Source: Arcuatula senhousia (lineage: Eukaryota; Mollusca; Bivalvia; Mytilida; Mytilidae). From it: a stretch of 64,000 bases of DNA. The notes beneath the pieces were generated by a model that was given only the letters and a program-made list of their open reading frames with translations, searched no databases and was not told where the DNA came from. Shown one piece after another: positions 12,261-24,230 of the stretch; position 1 is the stretch's first letter, and every line of letters begins with the position of its first letter. Location of the stretch: positions 19,873,092 through 19,937,091 of the forward strand of contig OZ020308.1 of NCBI GenBank assembly GCA_963971305.1. Direction: 5' to 3'. The position numbers were made by a program, and so were the translations under genes.

Positions 12261-13581
12261 CAAGAGGCTCCCAGGAGCCTGAATCGCTCACCTGGTCTTA
12301 ATATCAACCCTTTGAGGACTTTTGTATAGATAAATGAGCTGAATGTTTAAGCAATAAAAAGCTTTTCTCTATCTGCAATAGTTTTCATTCTAAACCAAAA
12401 AACACTATTTTTCCCCTTTAAAGGGCCATAACCCCTTAAAGGGGTCATCTGACAACTTCGACCCTAAAAAGACTTTAGTAGAGCTAATTAAGCTGAACAT
12501 TTAAGCAAGCAACATCTTTTCTCTATCTGCAAAAGTTTTCTTTCTTTAGGCCAAAAACACTATTTTTTGTCTTTAAGGGGCCGTAACCACTATAAGGGGT
12601 CATCTGGCAACTTTGACCCTATGGAAACTTTTGTAGAGCTAAATGAGCTGAACATTTAAGCAAGCAACATCTTTTCTCTATCTGCAATAGTTTTCATTCC
12701 ATAGGCCAAAAACACTATTTTTTGCCTTTAAGGGGTTGTAACCCCAATAAGGGGTCATCTGACAACTTCGACCATATGGAGACTTGTGTAGAGCTAAATG
12801 AGCTGAACATTTAGGCAAGCAACAGCTTTTCTCTATCTGCAATAGTTTTCATTCTATAGGCCAAAAACTCTATTTTTTGCCTTTAAGGGGCCATAAGCCC
12901 TATAAGGGGTCATCTGACAACTTTGACCCTATGGAGACTTTTGTAGAGCTAAATGAGCTGAACATTTAAGCAAGCAACAGCTTTTCTCTATCTGCAATAG
13001 TTTTCATTCCATAGGCCAAAAACTCTTTTTTTTTGCCTTTAAGGGGCCATAACCCCTATAAGGGGTCATCTGACAACTTTGACCCTATGGAGACTTTTGT
13101 AGAGCTAAATAAGCTGAACATTTAAGCAAGCAACAGCTTCTCTCTATCTGCAATGGTTTTCATACTATAGGCCAAAAACATGAAAAAATGCTATTTTTCA
13201 CCTTTAAGGGGCCGTAACTCCCATAAGGGGTCATCTGACAACTTCAACTCAATAGAGACTTTTGTAGAGCTTTTGATGCTGAAGCAGTAGCGTGGCATCA
13301 GATTTCATCTATCTCTTATACTTTTTGATTTACAAGCCAAAACAGTAGTCTGACCCCCCTGGTCTATTTTTAGCAACGGCGGCCATGTTTTTCGACGAAT
13401 CAAAAATCCCCACATCAGTTCTGTGGGGGATACCCTAAAGTACCACCAGACCAAATTTGGTTTGAATCTGTGCAGCCGTTTCAGAGGAGAAGTTTGAAGA
13501 AAAGTTAACGACGACGACGGACGACGACGACGGACGCCAAGTGATGGCAATAGCTCACCTGGCCTTTGGCCAGGTGAGCTA
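12261..13581 (+). mobile_element. Non-autonomous element: 155-bp tandem repeats, terminal hairpin
   Basis: The left end holds a small palindrome, GGCTCCCAGGAGCC (12266-12279), then CGCTCACCTGG. The body consists of repeats marked by GAGCTGAACATTTAAGCAAG at about 12339, 12493, 12648, 12803, 12958 and 13114, a 154-156 bp step, each with AAGGGGCCATAACCCC-type and GGGGTCATCTGACAACTT blocks. The right end is a near-perfect hairpin, AGCTCACCTGGCC, loop TTT, GGCCAGGTGAGCT (13553-13581), following a GACGAC microsatellite. Bivalve 'pearl' elements and other Helentron-like elements have this plan of internal ~150-bp repeats and a 3' hairpin; membership is inferred from structure only. Confidence 0.75.
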
Positions 13582-14250
13582 AAAAGGCAGAATAGCAAAA
13601 AAGCAGAAAATAAAAAGGCAGGACGGTGCTTTGAAATCGAAAAAAGGCAGGATGGTAGATTTGGCTGAAAATTTTATAATAGCATTGAAAATAAAATTAA
13701 AATATCTAGGCTCAGCATTTTGCAGAAAATAAAAAGGCAGGGCTTATAAAATATACATAGCCCCGCCCTTAAAATCAAATGGTTGCTCCCTGATAATCAA
13801 TATTTCCACAAAAAAACACTAGATTCAAAGATTTAAATAAAATATCCAATTCATCTTTTTGCTTAATATATTTTGAAACAGTTATTTCCTTATGGTCTGG
13901 GTTTTTGTTATTCACTATTAGAAATCGACGTATCCATTTATTTTTATTCATTTGAGATCGATACTTATCGAAGAAATTCTAAAAATGATTTTACCGAATT
14001 TCGGTATCGATAACCTTGTTTTGATAATTTATTTCGTCCTGTCCTTGTTTTGGTTTTACTGTTTATTTCGCTGCCCTTTTGATTTTGACATTCGGAGGCC
14101 GCATTGTAACCATTGCTTTTTTCAATAATTAAACATTTTTTTTTAATAGGAGATAGACATTGCCTAAATGCGAGCACAGCAAAAATATAAGATGATTAAT
14201 AGTATTTTTACATACCTTTTGAGTTAGCCCCCCCCCTATACCATGAAACA
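13582..14250. repeat. AAAAGGCAG low-complexity run and reverse dispersed repeat
   Basis: AAAAAGGCAG and AAAAGCAG recur several times between 13582 and 13745. From about 14030 to 14170 the purine-rich dispersed repeat seen at 1411 and 54250 appears in reverse orientation (GACATTCGGAGGC, TTATTTCG, CCTTGTTTTGG motifs). No gene is supported. Confidence 0.4.
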
Positions 14251-15080
14251 TCAAAGATGGATCCCATTTGACGGAGTTCCACGCCTCATTTGAGATATAA
14301 AATCGTTTTGAATTAATAATTCAGAATATAAGGTCTAGAAGACCCCATTCCCGAAAAGACGTGGACACTTTTGATGCAGTTTTGATCGTTTTTATTTTTT
14401 ATCTTAATCAGTTCATTTTCTAGAACGTTCAGTTTGGGACGAGTTATTTGTGGCGAATGGGTGTAAAAAAAGAAAATGTAAAGAAATGAATAAAATTTGT
14501 TTTACTTAAAAAATGAAGTTAATCATCGGCATCAGAATATTTTTTCTTTGTTCTATATTTACAAAGAAAAGTTTTGGAAGGCAATAAGCACAATTGGTAA
14601 TTATTTTTAAATTCATATCGAACCTATGTGCACGTGAAATTGTAAGAAGCATATCTGGACGAAAAAAAATCAATATCAGCATTAGGCATTTTTTTCGCGG
14701 GAACTTGCTGTAGAGCCCTCCCCTCTAGCGGGTACTTCGTGCCCTCTACGAGCTGTGCTCGCTATTATTATCTATTTCAAGAAATTTTTAATAGGGAAAT
14801 TAAAGTCGTCATGTTCATCATATACTTTGGTTTCAATATTTTACAAAATATGGTCCCAGGTTAAAACATTTGATACATTATAGATAAATACAAATACGAT
14901 GATAGAAACTCGCTTTCAGGTTTATAAAAAAAAATTAAATTATTATTTCTTTTCTATAATTGTCTCTTAATAAATAACTTTGAATTGCACATATGTATGT
15001 ATTTGAACTCACGTTTTGGACTGAAGAATGGTTAATTATTCTTGATTAAAAGATAAGTGATTCATAAAATAATGGTCAAT
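14250..15080. other. No recognisable gene or repeat
   Basis: AT-rich, unique-looking sequence without a supported exon. Confidence 0.4.
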
Positions 15081-15086
15081 ACTTAC

Positions 15087-15157
15087 CGTAGGTAAGAGTG
15101 ATTGAAATCTTGGATGCACTGGCCTTGTACGTCCCCCCAGTGTTTATTCCGGTACCT
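15087..15157 (-). CDS. Possible internal exon, unknown protein
   Basis: On the minus strand a pyrimidine-rich tract ending TTTGCAG (15158-15164) is followed by 71 bases and then a strong donor GTAAGT (15081-15086). Only two of the frames look protein-like; the better one reads GTGINTGGTYKASASKISI and stays open across the exon, entering in phase 2. The GC content is visibly higher than the flanks. It could belong to the same minus-strand gene as the signal-peptide exon at 29336-29471, but the phases do not join directly (joining would create a stop unless another exon lies between), so this is only a candidate. Confidence 0.35.
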
Positions 15158-15164
15158 CTGCAAA

Positions 15165-16135
15165 TAAAAACAAACGTTAAAGCTAATACAATGTATAAAT
15201 AATTGAATTGAATATGAATGAAAACGGTGTAATTAAAAAGGCAGTTGCATTAAAATTGCCTTTAAAGACATTTAATTCTTTTTTTTAATTAAAACAAGTG
15301 CAAATACCAAAATGGTATAATGCTAGTCAATCGTATCAGACAATATATTCTTTTTAGATTTCCTATTTCCTGTTAAATCCTGTGTAAGCTGCTTTCTGCT
15401 TCTTTATAAAAGGGGTTATATGACATTCCTTTCTTATTAAGAAAGGTATCAAACATCCGAAGCCTTGAGATATTCGATGTTCTGAGATTTCTTTAAACGT
15501 CAACATGTTGATAATTTAAGGAAACTCCTCTACTCTTTATTCACACCATTCACGAATTTAGTGAAGACAAATGGACAAAATAAATGGATGAATCATATGA
15601 CAATTTTAGACAAAGACAAAGTTTTGCTGTTTATAGATATTTGCAATTCATCGATGACCGGCGGCCACAAGAAAAAATACACATTAAAAATAACTTATTA
15701 AATATCTAAATGAGTTTTCATCAGGTTTCTTTTGTTGAACTGCACATGTTCGATATGTTCGGTGCTGGATTTGGCTTCAATGTTCGACCATTTTGACTTT
15801 AAGTCATTTCATTCAATACTTTTGGGGTTTTTGGTTTTTGACCATTCGTTTTTTTATTCAAATGCTGCGGATGCAAGGTTGCTCCTTGAAATATCGATAT
15901 ACAGCATAACCACATTCATCGTTTTAATACCCGTTTTGGTATTGCATTTTTATTGATTTATACTATTTCAGATTCTCCTTAAAATGTAAGGCAAATAAAA
16001 TGTAAAATTTGATTTAAAAATATACCGCCATTTTGCTTTTAAAAACTTATGAAAATCACAAATTTGTATTTGATATTTATTGGTTCCTTGTTTGGGAGTA
16101 CCAGTAAAGCACAATTAAAAAAACAAGAGTTAACA
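15165..16135. other. No recognisable gene
   Basis: AT-rich. A 74-codon open frame at 15732-15956 has no motif I recognise and no splice or promoter context. Confidence 0.4.
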
Positions 16136-16138
16136 CTA

Positions 16139-17204
16139 AAGTATGTCTCGCCTGCCGGCACCATCAGAAACAATTATTCTTTCTTACTTCCACTATATTT
16201 TGAATTTACATGGATTTTCAGCTTCTGAGATCAAAAGATGTTTATAGAACTTAAACATTGCAAATATATGCAATAAAAATAATCAAAGTCACTCAACTGG
16301 AAAATCAAGGTCAAGGTCAAAAGATGGGGATGACTGTGCTAAGCTACTACTGGGGCATATGTATACCAAGTTTCATCAACCTAGGACCTATAGTTCTTGA
16401 GATATGGAGGTGCTCACAAAACTTTTCCATTGCTATTATATGTATTGAAAATTGTCAAAGTCACTCAACCCAAAAATCAAGGTCAAGGTCAAAAGATGGG
16501 GATGCAACTGTGGTAAGCTACTACTGGGGCATATGTATACCAAGTTTCATCAACCTAGGACCTATAGTTCTTGAGATATGGAGGTGCTCACAAAACTTTT
16601 CCATTGCTATTATATGTATTGAAAATTGTCAAAGTCACTCAACCGAAAAATCAAGGTCAAAGTCAAAAGATGGGGATGCAACTGTGGTAAGCTACTACTG
16701 GGGCATATGCATACTAAGTTTCATCAACCTAGGACCTATAGTTCTTGAGATATGGAGGTGCTCGCAAAACTTTTCCTTTGCTATTATATGTAATGAAAAT
16801 TGTCAAAGTCACTCAACCGGAAAATCGAGGTCAAGGACAAAAGATGGGGATGCAACTGAGCTAAGCTACTACTGGGGCATATGCATACCAAGTTTCATCA
16901 ACCTAGGACCTATAGTTCTTGAGATATGGAGGTGCTCGCAAAACTTTTTCATTGCTATTATATGTATTGAAAATTGTCAAGTCACTCAACCGGAAAATCA
17001 AGGTCAAGGTCAAAAGATGGGGATGCAACTGTGCTAAGCTACTACTGGGGCATATGCATACCAAGTTTCATCAACTTAGGACCTACAGTTCTTGAGATAT
17101 GGAGGTGCTCATAAAACTTTTCCAAAAAGTTAACGCCGCCGTCGCCGCCGCCGCCGGTAAAGTAACACCTATGTCCCGCTCTGCTTCGCAGGCGAGACAA
17201 AAAC
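16139..17204 (+). mobile_element. Tandem-repeat element, five 174-bp units, inverted ends
   Basis: The landmark TACTGGGGCATATG recurs at 16351, 16525, 16699, 16873 and 17046, a 174-bp step (173 once). Units share ACCTAGGACCTATAGTTCTT and GAGATATGGAGGTGCTC. The ends are inverted: TGTCTCGCCTGC near 16143 on the left and GCAGGCGAGACA near 17189 on the right. A CGCCGCCG run precedes the right end. Because 174 is divisible by three, one frame stays open for 259 codons (16258-17037) as a 58-residue repeat; I treat it as an artefact of repeat length, since a one-base loss near 16980 ends the phase. Confidence 0.8.
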
Positions 17205-17885
17205 CATTATTGTGCGTGATTTTTTTAAAGACTTTATAATGCCAGTTGAAGAGTGTCGATTTCATTTCAAAGATAATTTCGTGAAAAAAATTCAGCACAG
17301 TTGAAAGTAGTTTTTGTAATGCGAGGATTTGTGAAAAAAATATAATTCTGGAATCAATGGTGTATCTGATTGCTAACGTACATGGAATTTCTGAAAGGCT
17401 TTACTGGCAACCGGAAGTGCTAACTGAAACCAATAATATATTTCGATTGTTGCACTACCCTTGCTATCAGAGATACAAAATGACGGAAAAATATCCAGTA
17501 AAACATTTACACCTTACTTAACTTTAACAAATAGGTGTTTTAAATTCATGTTTTCATTTGACATGTCTGATTTTCAGATTTGAAGTCATTTCAACATGTT
17601 TCCTCAACAGTATCGGTTTCAATATCTTAATACTGCTATCGATGTTTTTGAAGCTTTACACTAATAAGCTTTTTTTAAAGCATTCAAATGTGTATCATTT
17701 CTTTTGGCCATCAGTATAAAATGCTATTTAATTACTTAACATTCCATTGTCCCTCTGCTTTAAGTCCAAGATTTGATATAACAATTCTAACTATTTTACC
17801 AATCACCAATATTTTCACATCTGGTTTTGTTATGTCTGTTAATTTGTTCCTGAAATCATAAAAGTTGTACAAATAATTACATTAG
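17205..17885. other. No recognisable gene or repeat
   Basis: AT-rich sequence with short open frames only. Confidence 0.4.
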
Positions 17886-17889
17886 ATGA

Positions 17890-18215
17890 GATTAAAAGGC
17901 TCCCACATTGACCCGAAGTCACGAGGGTCTATTCTGTAACGGGTCGTCTGACAAACTTGACCTAATAGAGACTTTTGATGAGCTACAGGAGATGAAGGTT
18001 TGAACAATCACCTTTTTTTTACCTGCATCGATAGAGTAAAAATGTAGAAAAAATTGTTTTGCATTTGTAAGGGGCTATAACCGTTAGGCTAAAATCGATA
18101 CTTTTTATTTGTGATCTGATTTTGAAAATTTATCTTGCATGCTTGTTTTTGTCAAATAGCGGTTACAAAATTGAGAACTAATTTTTGTGACCCCCATTTT
18201 CCCCTATAAAAGGGG
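17890..18215 (+). repeat. Diverged relic of the 155-bp repeat element
   Basis: AAAGGCTCCCAC, GGGTCGTCTGACAAACTTGA, AGAGACTTTTGATGAGCTA and AAGGGGCTATAACC match, with many changes, the unit of the element at 12261-13581. A further short relic (AACCCTTTAACAGGTGATCTG) lies near 18985-19020. Confidence 0.55.
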
Positions 18216-18259
18216 CCAAAATTGAAACTCTCTTACGCGTTTAAACCTGCTAGATCCCC

Positions 18260-18500
18260 CTAAGATTAAAGGTAAAAGGAAGCAGAGGTACCAATGGGGT
18301 ATCCGAATGTCAAAAATTCGAAAGGGCAGAGACAAAACCAGTAAACACCAACAAGAACGGGACAAAAGCAGACACCATGTAAAACATGGAAACACAAAAT
18401 AACTGAATAGCAATCGACAACGTGAACTCCAGTCGAAACAAAGTGTGAACTCAGGTGCTTCGGAAGAATAAGCAGTAAAAATTAGGGACCAACTATATTT
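18260..18500 (+). repeat. Purine-rich dispersed repeat
   Basis: CAGAGGTACCAATGGGGTAT, ATTCGAAAGGGCAGAGAC and GTGAACTCAGGTGCTTCGG match the blocks at 41610-41800, 54250-54500 and 63895-64000. These recur next to PLE remnants. A low-complexity T/A stretch follows to about 18780. Confidence 0.5.
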
Positions 18501-19119
18501 TACAAAAAAAAATGTAAAAGTTGAATTTCTTGTTTCTTTTTATTTTTTTATTTTATTTTTTTTTTCATTTAGTATTAGCAAGTAATAAATTTACAAAGTT
18601 AAAAATTATTATTATTTATTTTTTGGGAGAGGCTGGAAGTGTGTATACAGGCGATCAAAAGGGGTTGTCAACAATTACTTGATTTACAATATTTCTTAAA
18701 GTTTTTTTTTTAAATAGGGGTCAAAGAAAGGGTCAAAAATAAAAATTAATATATGTATACGAATAAGGCTTTTTGTATTAGATGTTGATGTCAATATATA
18801 TGTGTGAAAATGCATTTCAACGTCCATCACATGATGCATATGTTAAAAAGCTTTGAACGTCCACCATGGGCTTCATGTGACCGAAGCAATAGACTATCCA
18901 TATTGGGCCTCCAACATACAGGGTTCAGCTTGTTGCGGTCGTATCATGCTGCACTCGGCGTAGCTTTACTTATCAAGCGTCATAAACCCTTTAACAGGTG
19001 ATCTGACGATTTTGACCAAATATAATCATATATATGTATAATGAGGAGGAGGTTTAAGTAGCCAACTATTTTTTTTAATCTGCAGTAATGTTTTCATTTG
19101 TTTTAATATTTATTTCCAT

Positions 19120-19800
19120 ATGGCTAAAACAAGCAGAGGTGCGAATAGGGCATCCGAATGTCAAAACCCAAAAGAACGAAAAAAACAAACAGCATATCAT
19201 TCACGAAAACAAAAATTTCTGAACATCAATAAACAACGCAAAGTCGTAATGAGAGTGAACTCAGGGGCCAAAAAAGATCAAGCGGTTCTTGCCTGCTTTA
19301 GAACACCCGTCGGGCTGTCAATTTTCAATTAAATGTGATAAATACGGTAAAAGAGGACGCAACAAAACCCTATGATAAACCAACATAAGCACTCATCTGA
19401 GAGATGAAAATCCCATATTTGTCGATGAGTGCATGATGTCTACCGTAAAATTTCTTGAGTGGCGACCGCAACCGATGGGCAACATAACCTTGTGATTACA
19501 TTTTTTGTGTTAAACGTGACTCTGCAATGAAGCGCTGTTTGTATGGATTGTTATGTAATTTAGGAAACAAATAAAGGGATGGAATGCCAACATTGTTTGC
19601 ATCAACAGAAAGGCTTAAACAGGAAATGACAGATCTGTGATTGACAATTATTTCCTCCTTAGACAGTGTTTGTAGCTGTGTAGGTGGTGCCATTGCTAAT
19701 ACAGTCAACCTCTAACTAAGTTGTCAAAGAGTTAATATAGTGTTTCTTGCACACACAAAATGATGTTATTTGGTGCTTTGTCTGCATGTACAATAACATA
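19120..19800 (-). pseudogene. Degenerate PLE remnant with dispersed-repeat tail
   Basis: On the minus strand 19496-19708 encodes SLYLFPKLHNNPYKQRFIA, the counterpart of YLYWIPKLHKNPYKERYIAG in the copy at 23007-23384; upstream (19740-19790) a remnant of the conserved ADKAPNN-type segment is readable. The downstream side, 19380-19480, matches 54560-54670 (near the end of the RT frame), so most of the RT core has been deleted. 19120-19330 is the purine-rich dispersed repeat in plus orientation. Confidence 0.65.
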
Positions 19801-20610
19801 TTTATAATGTAAGTTGGACAATATCTTGGCTTAAATATGGAAAAAAACTGGAAAAAAGAGTTAAGATTGCTTAACATGATACGTAATGGTTCATTTGTCT
19901 GGCGTTTGGGTTAGATCAAAATTTCACACCTTATGAATATTACATTTTGTTCAAATAATAATGATAACAATAGAACATATAATGTTGAGGTGGTACTATA
20001 TTAAACACTTCCAGCATTGATCGCTCTAATAGCTGTACGATTGCTAAAACATCAATATAAATGAATGTTGGAACATGTACGTCGCCAGCAACCAACTGTT
20101 TTAAATAAATGTCCACAAAAAAGCCAAAATATATGTGCAGCTTACGCTTTAAGGAAATACAATAATAGAAGGTTCAAAAAATATTGTGAAGAGGGATTTC
20201 TGTTATATGCCACATTGCTTATAATTAAAATCAATGTTCTGTCGTAGCACCCTATAATTATATTTAAAAACAAAGGTCAGTTGTAACACCTTTGAAATTT
20301 TTCTTATCACAACAAAACACACAACCCTCCTCTGAAAATATAAAGTCCCTTACTCAACATGCATTGTATATTTTTAGTTATGAATATAATGTAATTAAAT
20401 AGTTAATTGCATATTTTCTAGGTAAGAATGAATTTTGAATTCAAACTGTAGTATTAAACAATTGATTATCTGAAATACTTACTTAAATATTTTCACTCTG
20501 TACTGTAGAAAGAGTAGTTTTACTTTAAACGAAAAATCTGGTAGTTCAAGTAACTTAAGAAGGTCTTCATTAAATAGGTTTCTGATCAGAGCTTCAACTG
20601 GAAAATATTA
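19800..20610. other. No recognisable gene or repeat
   Basis: AT-rich sequence; no supported exon or terminal repeats. Confidence 0.4.
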
Positions 20611-20614
20611 TATA

Positions 20615-21145
20615 CAGTTGGGTGCATACAAAACGTGTATGGTAAGTTAACTTGAAAAGTAAACAAAGTTGAATTCACGTTAACTTTTGAGTGGTCATGC
20701 GACTGCTTTGACTGGTCTAGCCAGGTTAACTTCGTTTCAGGTCTGCTTTATAAAATTAAGCTTCCGCAGGAAAAAGTTCATGTTCAACCACCGAAACTGT
20801 CATCGAAAATTATTTTTTAATGTTATTAACAATTTTTATATAAACTTTAAAGCGGTGATATATTATTTAATTGATTTGACTAGAGCAGACCTGTTAATAT
20901 GACTAGTCTAATTAAAGTAATTACAACTTTTTGATTGGTTATATCAGTGATAAAAGAGTTGTCGCAAGTCTGCTTTGACCAGTCATGAGTTACATGTAAC
21001 GCAAATAAAGGTAATAATAAAACATCCGAACTTGAATGATCAATCTCATTCTAGTTAACTAGAGTGTCTGCTAATGCAGGCATGAGCAGACATGGAAAGC
21101 AGTCACAAAGTAAACTTTTGTACAGGTTATGTGTGCACCCATCTG
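20615..21145. mobile_element. Small TIR element (CAGTTGGGTGCA ends)
   Basis: The left end CAGTTGGGTGCATACAAAAC is matched by the reverse complement of the right end, CAGATGGGTGCACACATAAC (21126-21145). The start CAG-TGGGT resembles hAT-type ends and the ends of the element at 52587-53451. I found no convincing target duplication, and no transposase frame is present. Interior GTTAACTT and CTGGTCTAGCCAG motifs recur. Confidence 0.6.
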
Positions 21146-21179
21146 TAACAACATCTAAAATATATAATCCATTTAAAAT

Positions 21180-21940
21180 ATTGATTAGTTAAGTTTTATA
21201 ATCCTTTTGAGGACAGTGAGATGTGGTATAAGCGTTTGCAACACGAGCTACATAAATTGAGATTATATAACTACATTTTCTTTTTTTATTCATTTTATTT
21301 TTTAGTAAATGATGTAAATGTAAATGCAAAATACAGCTCATCATGTGAAATTTTTGAAAAAACCTTGGTGATTCAGTAATTTGTATATAAAAAACGACAG
21401 GTTTGAGGAGATACGATGCTGTTGTTTGGAATATATTGAATATTTTTCGATATCCTCTGGATGTACCCATTAAAAGTATAGGAATTAATTTACCCTTTGA
21501 TCCCCTTTTTTTGTTTTCATTATTTCGAATATCATATCTTAATAATTTTATGTACATAATAAAAACTCAACAAGATTTAATTATGATTTCAATGTTTAAT
21601 AGGTTAAAAACTGTTTTAACTGTTTTTTAATGTTCCAATAAAAAGTCCAGAGGAGTCCGATTTCCCGCAAATTTCTTCAACCTTTATATCTTTAAAACTA
21701 ACTCATGTGCGTATGAGTTTGTTTTTTTATTTTAAATTTATTGATGTTTTTCTAACAAGCGAGACAATTTTTGGAACACTTAATTACTTTTATTTCCAGG
21801 TACGTATCTCCTTTATTACTAAACCTGTAACGAAATGTGGTTAGCAAAAACTGTTCGTTGAAGTTCGAAATGACTACAATTACTATATATGACGAAAATT
21901 TGTTACGACTCATCAACACTTACTAATAACAGTTTTTTGT
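21180..21940. other. No recognisable gene
   Basis: Only short overlapping open frames; none carries a known motif. Confidence 0.4.
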
Positions 21941-21954
21941 TTTTTAATTCAAAT

Positions 21955-23610
21955 AAAGGTAATAACAAAACTACCGAACTTGACTGATCAATCTCATAGT
22001 CCAGAGAAAATGACAAAAACGAATCAGTCATACCAGAGAATTTGTGGATCGCAATGGTCCTGACTTGGCACAGGAATTTCAAACGAAATGGTGGGTTAAA
22101 CCAGGTTTTATGGCGCCAAACCTCCCTCTTACATTGCGATCTTAGGATCCGGTAATGACCATAGAACACAACATAGTTGTGAGACACAATAGGGATATTG
22201 AGGTGATCATCTCAGTACAGCAGACCAGTCAAACACTAATTAAAACAATTAACTATCATATCTTTTAACTCAATTTTGAACTTTTCTACTAGTGGCTGAT
22301 AACGAAGAAAGAATTTTTTTAGTGATCATATGAGACGTATTTTCTTATAGCCCTGCTCCAAAAGTCGGTCACAAAGAAATCGGTGTCTGATCAAAAAATC
22401 TGTGAAATGTGTGCAAGCTCTGGCATATCGAATAAGTTATGAAATGTAAACACCGTATGCAGGAGAAGTAGGAATATTGCTCTGTAGATTAGGAAAATTA
22501 ATAAATAAATTTGAAAATTAAAATCGTCTCGTTTATCGTAAATTTTTGTACTGAGATGACCACCTGGGTCAAATTCGAGGTGCAAATCCAAGAAAGACGT
22601 GAGGCAATTAGATTCGGTGGTCTCTTTAATCTCCAATTCCGGAGGATATATTGAAGGAATCCAACTACCAAATGAAGTGTTATTGACAGAAAGGACATCA
22701 TCAATATATCTGAATGTAAGATAAAATGACCTTGCCTCTTTTATCTTCTTGTTCTTTACGAGTCCCTGAAGAAATTCAGTCTCGTAAGAGTATAAAAACA
22801 ACAAAAAATCGGCGAGGAGAGGAGCACAGTTTGTGCCCATTGGAATGCCGATTTGTTGTTGAAAAATCTCACCTCCGAAGGTGACAAATATGTTGTCAAA
22901 GAGGAAGTCAAGCATACTGCAAACTTGTTCCAGTGTGTAGCAAACTTTATCTTTGAAAGTTGTTTTGGAAAAGAATGTAGAATTATAACACAAAACAACA
23001 AAATTCCTAGAGTTTGTAAAGGCTTTTTCGAGAAGTTTTTTTCAGGCGACATTTTAGTTTTTCGTGTGGCAAGGTAGTGTATAAAGTTGAAAAATCGAAC
23101 GTTTTCAAAGAGTGAACCTCAAAAAATGATCTAGATTTAAAATGATCTAACAAATCGTTTGAGTTCTTCAAAATCCACATATGGTTAATTCCACTACGAT
23201 TATAAATAGTGTCGCAGTATGCTTGTTGACCTTCTTTGACAGCAGACAAGATTTTAGTTAAATGAACGGACAGCTCTGTAGTTGAACATGATGAAGATCC
23301 AGCTATATACCTTTCTTTGTACGGATTTTTGTGAAGTTTAGGTATCCAGTACAAATATGGTAACTCTTTATGTTCCTCTTTCATTAGAATATTGAAAGAG
23401 GACGTAAAAGAGCTATGGTTGGCTATGATTTCATCTTTGTTAAATGTAGTCCGTGTGTATGTAGCACTAGCGGAAGTATTACCATCAATGCCTAGTTCTT
23501 TTATTAGACAATTGTAATAATGTGCTTCACATACAAAAACTATATTATTGGAAGCCTTGTCTGCTGGCGTGACAACATACCTGTCAAGATAAAGTTTTTA
23601 TGAAAAGGCA
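21955..23610 (-). pseudogene. Penelope-like element, reverse transcriptase nearly complete
   Basis: Reading from 23600 downward the minus strand encodes YVVTPADKASNNIVFVCE, then WIPKLHKNPYKERYIAG, FDFSTLYTTLPHEKL, IGIPMGTNCAPLLAD, LYSYETEFLQGL, FRYIDDVLSVN (catalytic YIDD near 22700) and LDLHLEFDPGGHLSTKIYD. These are RT motifs in the order expected for Penelope-like elements, with the GxPMG...AP motif and the YxDD box. The frame shifts near 23010-23020 and again after the KRDDFNFQI segment near 22500, and there is a small insertion before LYSYE. I see no GIY-YIG endonuclease region. The 3' flank to 21955 matches 10860-11075 and 31680-31745 inverted. It is a dead but relatively recent copy. 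Confidence 0.85.
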
Positions 23611-24220
23611 ACCATGAATCCATGCTGTGAGTGAAATTTAATCATAAGATTTAGGTTATGTAAATATTTTTATGATAATACATGTAAAATATGATGTAAG
23701 TGCAGATGTGATACAATTTACTTACAGGCACCAATTAAAAATTCTACAATAAAAAGAAGCAAGGAGCCTGCAATGCAACAATAGATCGCTGCTCTTTCTT
23801 TTATAATTTACCCTTAATTGAAAATAAGATGGAAACGATTAAAAAACTTCTTTTTTTTTCAAAGAAACACACCTTTTAGGCATAAACAACTGACAAGACA
23901 ACCAGAACAATAATTGATTTTGATAAAGATTCTTGGTTAAAGAAAGCCACAAATAAAATGCGGTAAGGTTAAGCTTTTTTACTTAATTTCTCCTATTTTA
24001 AATATCGAATCAAGGCACAAAGATAATACACTGTGAAAATGAAAGAAATAAAAATTTTATTCAACAAAACCTTAAAATATAAGAAAACAGATCGACATAC
24101 AGAGGAATTCTTCATGTAACACAGTTATGGTACTGACACAGCTATCTTAGCGACTAGTGTAAAAATCAACATGTTCTTAATCCGATTAAAAATTCAAAAC
24201 AAATGGAGCTTTGATGCTTA
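23610..24220. other. No recognisable gene or repeat
   Basis: AT-rich sequence between a PLE and a hAT-type element. Confidence 0.4.
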
Positions 24221-24230
24221 ATCCTCACAC

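Noticed and set aside
16258..17037. 259-codon protein with 58-residue repeats
   Set aside because: It is explained by a 174-bp tandem repeat divisible by three inside a mobile element; no promoter, splice signals or known domain.
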